Positions 34,399 through 43,976 of a stretch of 64,000 bases of DNA are shown in pieces. The notes beneath the pieces are model-generated. The model was not told the origin of the DNA. It ran no database searches and was given only the letters and a program-made list of their open reading frames with translations. The stretch comes from Heyndrickxia sporothermodurans (lineage in GTDB: Bacteria; Bacillota; Bacilli; Bacillales; Bacillaceae_C), in contig CP066701.1 in the NCBI GenBank assembly GCA_016756695.1, positions 2,198,001 through 2,262,000 of the forward strand, given 5' to 3'. Within the stretch, counting starts at the first letter, position 1. Every line of letters begins with the position of its first letter. A program made the position numbers and the translations under genes.

Positions 34399-34491
34399 AT
34401 GGATACGAAGCAAATTGTTATCATCAAAAAAGTAATGTGTGCTATTTTAGCAATCGCTTTGGAAGAATTGTCTAAGAAGAATAGAAGGTAA
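34399..34491 (+). CDS. 30-codon ORF of element B
   Basis: Identical in DNA to 21958-22050; RBS GGAGG. It is followed by the same kind of terminator (ACAAGAA...TTCTTGT plus T run). Confidence 0.55.
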   Translation: MDTKQIVIIKKVMCAILAIALEELSKKNRR

Positions 34492-34977
34492 ATAAGGAGC
34501 AATTTATTTTCCTGAATGAACAAGAATCTATTGTAGGTTCTTGTTTTTTTTTGCATTCCTTTTGAACCCTAGCGAAGAATCAGTAGTGAAAGTAGGGACG
34601 CTGTTGATGCTACTGACGCTACTTTAGGTGAGTGTAGGTCTCGGATTATCCTTTTTTTTGGTCATTTCCAAATGTGTCTAAAATGTGACAGTCGGCAACG
34701 CTGAGTCCCTTAGTCTAAACGTCTGAAAGATACTAATGGTAGTTGTAGAAAGAAAAAAACTTCAAAATTCGTGAATTGGAAATCAAGAGTTTCCGATGAG
34801 AGGGCTTAGCGACTAAGTGTAAACGTCTGAAAAAAATATTTATTTGAAGTGCCTCAAACCATTGGTACATAAGGGTTTTGTCGAATTTACGCACTCTTTT
34901 TTGTGTGCTAATATGTCTCTTGCAAGAAAGCCGTTAAAACTACTTCAAAAAAATAGAGCTCATTGGAGGGTCATTAG
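34492..34977 (+). other. Noncoding region ahead of the SSB-primase genes of element B
   Basis: No credible gene. It carries GCTACTGACGCTAC near 34610-34623 and two direct repeats AAACGTCTGAAA at 34717-34728 and 34821-34832. This is the uninterrupted version of the region that IS110 entered in element A, and the better place to study a possible origin. Confidence 0.35.
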
Positions 34978-35454
34978 ATGCAAAAATATCAATCAAAATT
35001 AGTACGTCCTACAAACAAGTATGTCCTAGACGAAGGGGCACTAAAGGGGAAAATCTTTTCAGTGAATGTTAAAGAGTGTCCTAGTATGTATCACGAATCG
35101 GGCAAGCGAGATGCCTTAGTTATTAAAATAGAATTTATCAACTCGAACGGTGACTTGGTCTATGTGGAATATGCACCAACCATCACATGGTCTGAAAAAG
35201 GGAAGTTCATGAAAACACTACATGACCTAGATGTTGTACCAGCAATGGGAGAAGAACTAGACATCAACACACTGGTTGGTATGAGGGTAACGGCTACTAT
35301 TGAAAATGTAGAACGTAACAATGTTGTTTACAGCAATATTGTAAGAATCCAGAAAAGGGAAACTGATATTCAAGCTAAGGTATCTAATGAAGAAGATAGT
35401 GAAATGATGAATCAACTGTTTGATGTTGATGAAATCGACTTCGATGGCATGTAA
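34978..35454 (+). CDS. SSB-like protein of element B
   Basis: A 158-aa homologue of the protein at 24322: shared QSKLVRPTNK opening, YAPTITWSEKGKFMKTLHDL and GMRVTATIENVERNNVVYSN. It ends in the acidic tip DVDEIDFDGM. ATG 34978 follows TTGGAGGG. The role as single-strand-binding protein is inferred. Confidence 0.55.
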   Translation: MQKYQSKLVRPTNKYVLDEGALKGKIFSVNVKECPSMYHESGKRDALVIKIEFINSNGDLVYVEYAPTITWSEKGKFMKTLHDLDVVPAMGEELDINTLVGMRVTATIENVERNNVVYSNIVRIQKRETDIQAKVSNEEDSEMMNQLFDVDEIDFDGM

Positions 35455-35553
35455 TATCCTAGCAAAGCAACAGTACCGGCTATAGCGGCAATGGTTGCTA
35501 TAGTCCCTACTGACGCTACACGGGACAAAAACAAAAGAAGGAGACTAACTAGA

Positions 35554-38127
35554 ATGACATTTACAGAAGCAAAAACGACAGAAGAAATGATTATTAAATC
35601 TCAATCAATCCTTAACTGTAAAGAGGATGTTAAAGAAATACGTATCATGCAAAAGTCCAAAGGCACAATCAGTGGTTACTTTAATGATTACCAAAAGCTA
35701 GCAAGTGTTGCAGCAGAATTTGATGGGAAGGTTCCAGCAATCTATTTCACACTAAACCCTGTGAAACCTGATTTGCTTTCAAGAGCGGCAAACCGTATTG
35801 TACAACGAGCAAAAAATACGACTGCTGATGCCGACATTGAATGCAGACGATGGTTTCCAATTGATTTTGACCCAGTACGTCCGTCTGGTATTTCATCAAC
35901 GGATGAAGAACATCAAGCTGCCCATACGCTGGCAAAAGAAGTACAACAATTTTTTACAGATAGAGGTTGGAGTGAACCTGTTGTAGCGGATAGCGGCAAT
36001 GGTGCACATCTCTTATACCCTATTAACCTACCAAACGATGACGAAAGTACCCAGCTTATCAAACAAGCATTAGAAGCATTGGACTTTCTATTTAGTAACG
36101 AATCAGTCAATGTCGATAAGAGTGTATTTAATGCCGCTCGGATTTGGAAGCTTTATGGAACAATGGCTTGCAAAGGTGACCATACAGAAGAACGACCACA
36201 TCGGTTGTCTCAAATACTAAATTGTCCAGAAGAACTGAAAGAAGTGTCGGTGGAACAGCTAAAGTCATTAGCAGATTTATGTCCAAAAATGCCGACCAAG
36301 GGGAAATCATCTTTCAAAAAGAGCAACACAGAGGAAGGATTCAATTTGGAAGAATTCATTGAAGAACATGAACTGGATGTCGCCTTTTCCGCCCCCTGGA
36401 AGGATGGAGCAACCAAGTATGTGTTGTCTACTTGTCCTTGGAAATGTCATACGAACAAAAGTGCATTTATTATCCAGTTTGAAAATGGGGGGATTGCGGC
36501 AGGTTGCCATCATAATAGCTGTTCGGAGGAAAACTGGCAAACGCTACGAAAGAAATTTGAGCCAAATTGGAATCCATCATCTAAGGAAGAATCGAAAAAG
36601 GAATCACAAGCGGATGTGTTGATTCGAGTGAGTGAAGAAGCTGAATTCTTTCAGAATGATTTAGGAGAAGCCTTTGCAGCGGTAACTATCAGTGGTCATA
36701 AAGAAGTATTAAAGGTGAAAAGTAAGAAATTCAAAATGTGGCTAACGAAGCAATTCTATGATGCTACGAAAAAGGCACCAGGAAGCGATGCGATGAATCA
36801 AGCACTTGGTGTCATGGAAATGAAAGCAGCCTTTGAGGGTGATGAACATAAACTGCAATTACGAGTGACAGAAAAAAATGGTGCATTTTACTATGACTTA
36901 GCGAATGAGGATTGGAGTGTTGTAAAGGTGGAGCCTCGTTCTTGCCAAGTATTGAAAGATGCTCCTATCCTATTTACTCGCAATAAGAATACGAAAGCTC
37001 AAGTTATGCCTGATTTTGCTGGTGACTTGAAGTTATTACTAAATCACATACGAATTAAGAATGAAGATGACCAAATTCTTTATCTTATCTATGTTGTCAC
37101 ATGCCTAATTCCGAGTATTCCGCATGCTGTACTTGTATTCAGTGGTGAAAAAGGAGCGTCCAAGTCCACTTCCATGCGATTGACAAGACAAGTAGTTGAC
37201 CCTGCTGTACAAGATTTATTGACAATGCCTAATAGTTTGCAAGACTTGGCACTATCATTGGCTAACAACTATATGCCATCTTTTGATAATTTGGATGGTT
37301 TGTCCGCTGAAAAAAGCGACCTCTTATGTATTGCTTCTACAGGTGGTGGATTTAGTAAACGAACATTATTTACCGATGATGATGAAACACTACTTGACCT
37401 TCGTAGATGTGTTGGATTGACTGGTATCAATGTAGTGGTGACAAGAGCGGATTTGATTGACCGTTCCATTATTATTGAATTAGACCGTATTCCATAAGAT
37501 GAGCGAAAGGAAGAACGTGATGTGTGGGAAGCATTTGAAAAGGATAGAGCATCCATAGTAGGTGGAGCTTTGCAAGCTTTAGCAAAAGCAATGGCTATCT
37601 ATCCAAATGTGCAATTAGACAAACTTCCACGGATGGCTGATTTCACTCGATGGGGTTATGCGATTGCGGAAGTCTTAGGGTATGGAGGAGAACGATTCTT
37701 GCAAGCCTATCGCAAAAATCGTAATCAATCCAATGAAGAAGCTATTTCTTCTCATCCAGTAGCCGCTACAGTTGTTGCTCTTATGAAGGAAAATCAATCT
37801 TGGTCGGGTTCCGTTGCTAGTTTGCTAGGTGAACTAGAACGTGTAGCCGAACAAGAAAAGATTAATACCAAAGTCAAAACATTCCCAAAAGCGGCTCACA
37901 TTCTAAGCAGAAGGCTAAAGGAAGTAAAGTCCAATTTAGAAGATGTAGGGATTACCTTTGACATTCGCCATGCAGGAGATTCCAAAAAGGTATCCATTCA
38001 AAAGTCTGGTAGCAATGTTATTCCAATTCGTCCTCAATCAGGAACATTGAAACTTACAGGAACTGATTCGATTGAAGTCAAAGATATTGAACTGTCGGAA
38101 GATTACGATGAATTTGAGGGATGGTAA
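35554..38127 (+). pseudogene. Primase-helicase of element B, split by a nonsense codon
   Basis: Homologue of the 858-aa protein at 24906, with the same primase motifs (FPIDFDP, SGNGAHLLYPI) and Walker A SGEKGASKST. At 37495-37497 the codon that is GAG in element A is TAA, after LIDRSIIIELDRIP. The frame then continues unchanged to 38127, so about 210 C-terminal residues are cut off. The lost part follows the ATPase core. A restart at GTG 37522 is possible but has only a weak RBS. Element B may therefore depend on element A for this function. Confidence 0.8.
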
Positions 38128-38148
38128 TCATCCGCTTGTACCAACAGT

Positions 38149-38184
38149 AGTGTCAGTAGAGAAAAAAGAGTTGCTACTGACGCT
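38149..38184 (+). repeat. Palindromic site ahead of recombinase II (element B)
   Basis: AGTGTCAGTAGA and GCTACTGACGCT; the same position and motif as 27504-27539 in element A. Confidence 0.55.
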
Positions 38185-38267
38185 ATTGGAGGGCATTTCT
38201 ACCCGAATCAAACTTAAAATCCAAAAATATATTATTAGCTTGTATGAATTGGAAAGGGGATATTTAC

Positions 38268-39125
38268 ATGTTATTTATGGAATCAGTTGAACTGTTTGGA
38301 AGATACCAAGCGAACATTGAACGGAGCATAGTTACAATCAAAGCCTATCATGAAGATTTATCCTTATTGAATCGTTATCTAGAAGAAAAATACAACAGTC
38401 CAGTTTATTTAGAGGACATCACACAAGAAGATGTTGAGGAATATCTTTATTATCTTAGGAATGTTAAGGGTTACCAGCCGATTAGTCGAAAACGTGTGTT
38501 AGGAAGCATGCGGTCATTCTTCAGTTATGCCTACAAAAGCGAATGGTGCGACAAGAATGTTACTGCAAGACTTGAACCAATCAAATGCCAGCAGAAGGAG
38601 CGGCAATATCTTTCTGAAAAAGAGGTAAATCAGTTTATAGAAGCTATTCAACACAAATTGATTCGTTTAGTGGCACAAACCCTTTATTATACTGGGATGC
38701 GTATATCGGAATGTCTTAACCTTCAAGTGGATGATGTAGATTTGGAAAGAAACCTCATTCACATTAGACATGGAAAAGGAAACAAAGACCGCTTTGTTCC
38801 AATCAATTCAAAATTGAAGGAGTTGCTAGTGGATTATACGGAAAACTGGAAAGTGAATTCGGAATTTTTCTTTGCTACGAGAAACACAGGTACATTATCA
38901 AAAACTAGGGTAGCAAAGGTGTTTAGGGATACGAATAAAGCATTGGGATGGAAAAAGAATGTGACTGCACACATTCTTCGTCATTCATTTGCTTCAAAGT
39001 TAGTGAAAAACGATGTTCATTTGGTTAAGATTTCAAAACTATTAGGACATAGTAGCTTAAAAACAACGAGTATTTATGTCCATAGCAACATGGATGATTT
39101 GAAAGACGCAGTCAACACACTGTAA
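38268..39125 (+). CDS. Tyrosine recombinase II of element B
   Basis: A 285-aa copy of the recombinase at 27623 with R (YTGMRISECL), K (HGKGNKDR), H/R (HILRHSFAS), H (LLGHSSLKTTS) and Y (IYVHSN) all present. ATG 38268 follows GGAAAGGGG; the longer frame from 38244 has no better signal. It lies 14 nt ahead of the accessory gene. Confidence 0.92.
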   Translation: MLFMESVELFGRYQANIERSIVTIKAYHEDLSLLNRYLEEKYNSPVYLEDITQEDVEEYLYYLRNVKGYQPISRKRVLGSMRSFFSYAYKSEWCDKNVTARLEPIKCQQKERQYLSEKEVNQFIEAIQHKLIRLVAQTLYYTGMRISECLNLQVDDVDLERNLIHIRHGKGNKDRFVPINSKLKELLVDYTENWKVNSEFFFATRNTGTLSKTRVAKVFRDTNKALGWKKNVTAHILRHSFASKLVKNDVHLVKISKLLGHSSLKTTSIYVHSNMDDLKDAVNTL

Positions 39126-39139
39126 AGGAGGAGTAAACA

Positions 39140-39913
39140 ATGGCTAGAGCAGAAGCATTGCAACCGATTTATGATGACAAGGTTAAAGGGATTTTGAAAC
39201 TGTTAAGGGAAGGTTTTTCAAGGGAAGAGGTAGCTGAACAGTACCGCTATTCAGGCTATCGTTCGATGGAAAGCTTTATGAGACGTAAAAATTTTGTATG
39301 GGACAAGCAAAAGGGGAACTATGTACCAGCGGATGCCCTAAAAGCTTCACTAGAAACAATGGTCAATTTCCCTTCAGACCGAGTTCGAAGAATAGTTATG
39401 GAATTGAACAAGGAAGGAGCGGATTTGAAGGAGGTTGCATTGAAGGTAGGGTTTGAAAACCATTTGGAAATGGCTCGTTACATGAAATCGAAAGGGTTTG
39501 AATGGTCACAGGAAGCAGGGAATTACCTCTCTACTTCCTCGAAAGTGCCAAAAGGTGAGGAAAGTGTAGCTAATGCCAGTAGTGACGCTTCATTGGAGGG
39601 TTCCCTTTCTATCGGAAATAGTGGCGTTGAACAATTCCTACCTTTACTTGAATGGTTAGCTTCAAACAAGGAGGGCTTACAAAGTCTGTTAGGAGCGTCA
39701 GTAGCGTCAGGACAAATTCCCCGCTTTACCCTTCCAGGTTTATTTGTTACAAAATCGGTTCACATGACAAACACGCTTGACCAAATGGTTAGAGACTTTA
39801 GCAAGGAAAAGAACATCAATCAGAGAGAGATTTTCGAGGTTGCGTTGATTGAATTTTTTCAGAAGTATGGTTATGCTCGTGAAGTCGAAACATTGATACA
39901 ACAAAATGCCTAG
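39140..39913 (+). CDS. Two-HTH accessory DNA-binding protein of element B
   Basis: A 257-aa homologue of 28494 with the same duplicated HTH plus YM/FM..K.F.W pattern and the same C-terminal NTLDQMVRDFSKEKNINQRE segment, which is identical in both. The central linker is more divergent. RBS AAAGGAGGAG is strong. Confidence 0.6.
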   Translation: MARAEALQPIYDDKVKGILKLLREGFSREEVAEQYRYSGYRSMESFMRRKNFVWDKQKGNYVPADALKASLETMVNFPSDRVRRIVMELNKEGADLKEVALKVGFENHLEMARYMKSKGFEWSQEAGNYLSTSSKVPKGEESVANASSDASLEGSLSIGNSGVEQFLPLLEWLASNKEGLQSLLGASVASGQIPRFTLPGLFVTKSVHMTNTLDQMVRDFSKEKNINQREIFEVALIEFFQKYGYAREVETLIQQNA

Positions 39914-39997
39914 CAAATGGCTTTCAAATGGAAGAAATGATGAACAGTTCTAATGGTTTCCTAATGAACTGTTGTTTTTCATTCTTCCATTTCTTTA
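39907..39997 (+). repeat. Direct repeat flanking the PIN cassette, left copy
   Basis: This stretch after the accessory gene (TGCCTAGCAAATGG, then GAACAGTTCTAATGGTTTCC, AATGAACTG, TTTTTCATTCTT) is repeated at 41121-41211 beyond the PIN gene. In element A the sequence occurs once, so the toxin cassette of element B is flanked by a duplication. Confidence 0.6.
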
Positions 39998-40131
39998 TTT
40001 CATTATTTTTCGAAGGTTATTGATTCCAACTCATAAATGTGTAAAGAAACTTCATAAGATTTATTACATGTTTAGATAGCCGTATATTTGTGGAAAATAG
40101 AAATAAAACTCTTTTGAAAAGGAGGAAAATA

Positions 40132-40359
40132 GTGGACAATTATAGAAATAGTAGCTATAGTAAAGACAAGAAACAGGAAAATGGGGTGATACGATTGATG
40201 CCTACGACGATTAAACAATCAACGGGAAAAGTAGGGGATTTCAGAAAATCTGCTTTAAGTAAGAAAAAGAAAAAGAGTGCACGTGAAATCCAAGATGAAA
40301 TTGGCATTTATGGTGCATTTGGTCGTACACTTGTAGATTTACACAAACAAGGTAGGTAA
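40132..40359 (+). CDS. Small basic protein, probable antitoxin partner
   Basis: A 75-aa Lys/Ser-rich protein (KSALSKKKKKSAREIQDEIG) placed 7 nt ahead of a PIN-domain gene. I use GTG 40132 because AAGGAGG lies 6 nt upstream; ATG 40198 behind GGGGTG is also possible and would give a 53-aa protein. Antitoxin assignment rests on size and position only. Confidence 0.5.
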   Translation: MDNYRNSSYSKDKKQENGVIRLMPTTIKQSTGKVGDFRKSALSKKKKKSAREIQDEIGIYGAFGRTLVDLHKQGR

Positions 40360-40366
40360 TTGCCAA

Positions 40367-41107
40367 ATGAACTTTATTATTGATGCTGAGAAAATGAATA
40401 GTGAGAATTTATTTAAAGCATCTGTTTATTTAGATGCTTGTTTTATTTTGGCGTATCTTGATAAAACAGATTCAAGAAAGCTAGATGTAGCAGATGCTCT
40501 TGATGTTTGGGCGGAAAATGAGGTGAGGCTTGGATACAGTAATCATACCTTTACCGAAGTAACTAATCGCTTGTTTCAAATGTTAGTATTAGGCTCCCTT
40601 CAGGTCTATCATGAAAAAAAGCAACTCCTCAACAATACTCGGAATGGTATTGATAAATTAAGTGATGAAGACAGAAGAAAATTGATAAATTTAGATTCTG
40701 CTAGATACTTATACAGAGTAGCTAAAGATGAAGACATACTAAGGTTTTACAACAGAGAAGTTAGCGCTAATGTTGGTGAGTTAATTAAACGAGCTAAAGA
40801 AGACCAAAACAAGCGTTACTTGCTGGATGTTTATTACCATCTCGCATTGAGAATTTTTAATGAATTTATTCGAAAAATGAGAGAAGAACTCGAATTTGAG
40901 GTTGAGTTGCTATCTGATGGCTTTGAGGAAAATGAGTTAGCAAAAGTACATATGCAACTAACCCAATTGGACTCAACAGATTCGGTTCATTTAGCTATTG
41001 CAAGAATGAATGAATTTGATTATTTAGCCACCTTGGATAGTGATTTTGTACATGATTATTATTCAAATGTTGATGGATTAGCCATGAAAATTATTAAGGT
41101 TGCATAA
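40367..41107 (+). CDS. PIN-domain protein, probable toxin nuclease
   Basis: A 246-aa protein with the acidic PIN residues: D23 (VYLDACFILAYLD), E64 (FTEVTNRLF), D205 (STDSVHLAIA) and D224/D226 (ATLDSDF). The fold order fits VapC-type RNases, although it is about 100 aa longer than VapC because of a helical insert between residues 75 and 190. With the preceding small gene it forms a toxin-antitoxin-like cassette that would help retain element B. Confidence 0.65.
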   Translation: MNFIIDAEKMNSENLFKASVYLDACFILAYLDKTDSRKLDVADALDVWAENEVRLGYSNHTFTEVTNRLFQMLVLGSLQVYHEKKQLLNNTRNGIDKLSDEDRRKLINLDSARYLYRVAKDEDILRFYNREVSANVGELIKRAKEDQNKRYLLDVYYHLALRIFNEFIRKMREELEFEVELLSDGFEENELAKVHMQLTQLDSTDSVHLAIARMNEFDYLATLDSDFVHDYYSNVDGLAMKIIKVA

Positions 41108-41120
41108 AAGTTTCAACCAA

Positions 41121-41354
41121 TGCCCTAGAAAATGGATTTCTTATGGAAGAAATGAAGAACAGTTCTAATGGTTTCCAAATGAACTGCTGTTTTTCATTCT
41201 TTCATTTTTTTATGATTTCCTAATGTTTTGGAACGAGTTGTTTCCATTATATCTTGTTTTCCTAATGGTGCATCTTCACTTTCTGCAATTTCCTTGAGTC
41301 ACATAGGTTTCTCGATTAGGAAGATTTTTGATTTTCGAGGTTACTTATCGTCAG
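41121..41354 (+). other. Right end of element B, with the right copy of the direct repeat
   Basis: Begins with the repeat copy 41121-41211, which includes the inverted repeat GAACAGTTC...GAACTGCTGTTTTTC. It continues through a block conserved with 29340-29486 and ends GATTTTTGATTTTCGAGG, TTACTTA, core TCGTCAG (41348-41354). Confidence 0.6.
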
Positions 41355-42851
41355 TTGAACACTGCGGCTGGAGCACAAAGCAAATCTATGGAGAAGTTAT
41401 CATCTGGTCTTCGTATTAACCGTGCTGGAGATGATGCGGCAGGTCTTGCAATTTCAGAAAAAATGCGTGGGCAAATTCGTGGTTTAGACCAAGCTTCTAA
41501 AAATGCTCAAGATGGTATTTCTTTAATTCAAACTGCTGAAGGTGCATTAAACGAAACACATGATATTCTGCAACGTATGCGTGAATTAGCTGTGCAATCT
41601 GCTAATGATACTGCAACAACGACTGATAGAAAAGAAATCCAAAAAGAGTTTAACCAATTAATTGATGAAATTGACCGTATTGGTGATAACACAGAATTCA
41701 ATACTCAAAAGCTAGTGGATGGTACATTTACTGGTAAATTCCATATTGGTGCTAATGAAAATCAAAACATAACACTATCAATTACAAGTATGAAATCTAA
41801 TAACTTAGGTACCAAAGCTGAATATAGTTCTACGAATGCAGTTGGTGCAGTAGGCTCATTAGATTTTGCTGCTACTAATGGAAAAGTTACAATTGGAAAT
41901 ACAACAGTTGAATTGACAGATGATTACTCTAACAATATGGAAGGTTTAGCTGCAAAGTTAAATGCTGCTTTTTCACAAACTGAAGGCGTGACTGTTACTG
42001 CCCAAGGTGGAAACTTAATTTATAAAGGAGCTACAGACTTTGGAACTCCAACATATGCAGATGGGACCACTGGTACAGGTGGGGGAGCGTTACTAGGCAC
42101 AGCAAATGCAGCAGCTAACTCAACTCCAGGTGGAGCGTTATTAAGTACATTAAAAGATACTGCTTTAGGCGGTACAGCAGGGGTGCAAACTCAAGCTGGA
42201 GCAAATAGCGCAATTACAGCAGTAAATAATGCAATTGAAAAAGTTTCTGCTGAACGTTCTAAACTGGGTGCTTACCAAAACCGTTTAGAGCATTCTATCA
42301 ACAACTTGAACACATCTTCTGAAAACTTAACTGCTGCAGAGTCTCGTATCCGTGACGTAGATATGGCGAAAGAAATGATGAACCAAACTAAGAACTCCAT
42401 TCTTTCTCAAGCAGCACAAGCAATGTTGGCTCAATCAAATCAAATGCCTCAAGGCGTGTTACAACTCTTGAGATAATTGATAAGAAGGGCGTCTAGTTTG
42501 GTAACGAGCTAGAGGATTACTGGGTGAATTGCTGGAACTTCCTAAAGCTTCATCAACCACAACGTAACTGGAAACGGTAAACGTGATGGTCTGAAAATGA
42601 TGGGGATGAAACAATGGATAATCAGCAGCCAAGCTCCTGTGAGGAAACTCTGGAGAAGGTTCAACGACTAGAGAACACGGTCTAAAGTGATAAGCTATGA
42701 CTATGAATCTCGTAGGGCAGCGGGAAGCTGTTCGAAGTGCCCAGCTCCATGAAAATCATGGATGAAGATATAGTCTATTCTGTAATCGAAAGATACAGTC
42801 GCAAAGCAAGCGAACCAACAACCACAAGGAGTTTTACAACTTCTTCGTTAA
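41348..42851 (+). pseudogene. Silent flagellin body 3 (no promoter, first 13 codons missing), with group I intron
   Basis: From RQLNTAAGAQSKSMEKLSS onward a complete flagellin body of moderate size, ending QMPQGVLQLLR (stop 42474-42476) before the intron and QANQQPQGVLQLLR (stop 42849-42851) after it. As for body 2, the promoter and codons 1-13 are replaced by an element right end. Because it lies beyond the last element end and has a different terminator, it is the best candidate for the 3' part of the original chromosomal hag. The frame is undamaged. Confidence 0.85.
42450..42806 (+). ncRNA. Group I intron in silent flagellin body 3
   Basis: Q, R and S elements as in the other two (AATCAGCAGCCAAG, GGTTCAACGACTAGAG, AAGATATAGTCT). 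Guide GGGCGT at 42487-42492 pairs with exon AUGCCU at 42444-42449. The P2-like hairpin here is CTAGTT/AGCTAG where the other copies have CTAGCT/AGCTAG, so the pairing survives as G-U. Confidence 0.85.
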
Positions 42852-42862
42852 TCTTTTTAAAG

Positions 42863-42898
42863 AAAGGCTTTGGATTTTCCAAAGCCTTTTTATATTTT
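42863..42898 (+). terminator. Terminator after flagellin body 3
   Basis: AAAGGCTTTGG / CCAAAGCCTTT and a T-rich tail. It is unlike the terminators behind the element-borne bodies 1 and 2, which suggests that this is the ancestral hag terminator. Confidence 0.8.
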
Positions 42899-42909
42899 TG
42901 TAGAAATTT

Positions 42910-43770
42910 TTACAATAAGTTCATTTTCCTAAGTTCTCGTAGTTTATAAACAATAGACCAATAGCTTCTGTCAAGTTGCTCAGCGATCTCTTTATCGGAA
43001 TATCCGTTTTTCTTGAGAAGAATAATCTGGTTTATTTCTTCAGTCGTATAATTTCTCCACCTTTCCGAGTCACTTACTACGATTTGATAATTAGAATACG
43101 GTTCCTTCTACTTTACTTTTTCCTGTTTCAAACGATAAAACCAATTTGTTTTATAATACATGCTAGGACACGTTTTTGTTATATTTTCGATTTTATTTAA
43201 AAATAAGAATGTTTGTTTAACTGATGTAGTGCGTAAAATTAATCCATTACCATCTTTTCTGCTAGCTAAATGTAAATGAATTTCAAAAGTATTCTTAATG
43301 TGATTTTTTAATAGAGTTAAATCTTCGGAGGTGTAATTCTGTAAGTATAAGTATATTTGCGGAGTTAAGTAAATTTTTTTATTAATATGATTAACGCGAT
43401 GGGTAATTGACAATGTTCCATCATCCATATAAAGTACAGCTAAAAAATAATTGAGTTTACAGTAGTCTAACATTGATTTTGGAATGGTCTTAGCACCATT
43501 TTCAACATAAAATAATTTTAATAACTGGGTAAAAAGTGGATTCGATCCTGATCGAAGTGTTTGACTTTGTGCCGTAATATAAAATAATCCTCCCATTAAA
43601 TCTGCTTTCCATTCCCGATACGCTTTTTGATTTTTGCCATAATGTTCTCTATAACTACTATTTTTTCTTCTACTTCCTTTATATAGTTTCGTTAGTTCTC
43701 CATCTCCGATAATACTAGCTATTAATACATTCGTCTGAACTTCGTTTAAATTTGCAAACATTTTAAACAC
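42910..43770 (-). pseudogene. LAGLIDADG homing endonuclease with an in-frame TAG before its HTH tail
   Basis: The reverse-strand frame of 220 aa contains two LAGLIDADG helices: LIASIIGDGEL near the start and FLAVLYMDDGTLS in the middle, each with its catalytic Asp. It stops at TAG (43108-43110). The same frame then runs on without interruption to 42910 and encodes an HTH-type tail (WRNYTTEEINQIILLKKNGY, then SDKEIAEQLDRS), the kind of module that helps such enzymes bind DNA. So the full-length gene is about 286 codons with one amber codon. It lies about 60 nt from the intron-bearing flagellin body 3, tail to tail, and may once have mobilised the introns. Confidence 0.75.
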
Positions 43771-43920
43771 CTCTCAACAGGAACGTATGTTTCTATTTTA
43801 ACATGAATACTATTAATTGGCATGAGTAGTAAGAAAAAATTCAGTAGTTTTAGGTAAAATATTTTAATCAGAGTAATCTTTTATTCTAAAATTTATTGTA
43901 AATAATTTTCACAATTCTAC

Positions 43921-43947
43921 TAAAAAGTGATAATTTTTTACCAATAT
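43921..43947 (+). promoter_or_regulatory. Sigma-D-like promoter of the Asp-box flagellin
   Basis: TAAA at 43921-43924, 15-nt spacer, ACCAATAT at 43940-43947; one mismatch in the conserved part of the -10 (A for G) suggests weaker activity. Confidence 0.55.
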
Positions 43948-43976
43948 AAAAAGCAGGAATTAAAGGAGTTTTTCTA

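Larger units (their letters stand above)
29487..41354 (+). mobile_element. Element B: second hag-targeting element
   Basis: Starts with flagellin body 2 and ends at TCGTCAG 41348-41354, where flagellin body 3 begins; cores are 11,861 bp apart. The backbone (small gene, recombinase I, 30-codon ORF, noncoding region, SSB-like, primase-helicase, recombinase II, two-HTH protein, right end) parallels element A at about 85-90% protein identity. It differs in cargo (two genes at 31356-32767, a PIN module near the right end), lacks the RadC-like gene and has a nonsense codon in the primase. Tandem arrangement suggests two successive integrations at the same site. Confidence 0.7.

Noticed and set aside
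42737-42949. ORF over the 3' end of the third intron and its exon
   Set aside because: It reads through group I intron core sequence and the flagellin 3' exon in a different frame; the conserved RNA elements explain the sequence.
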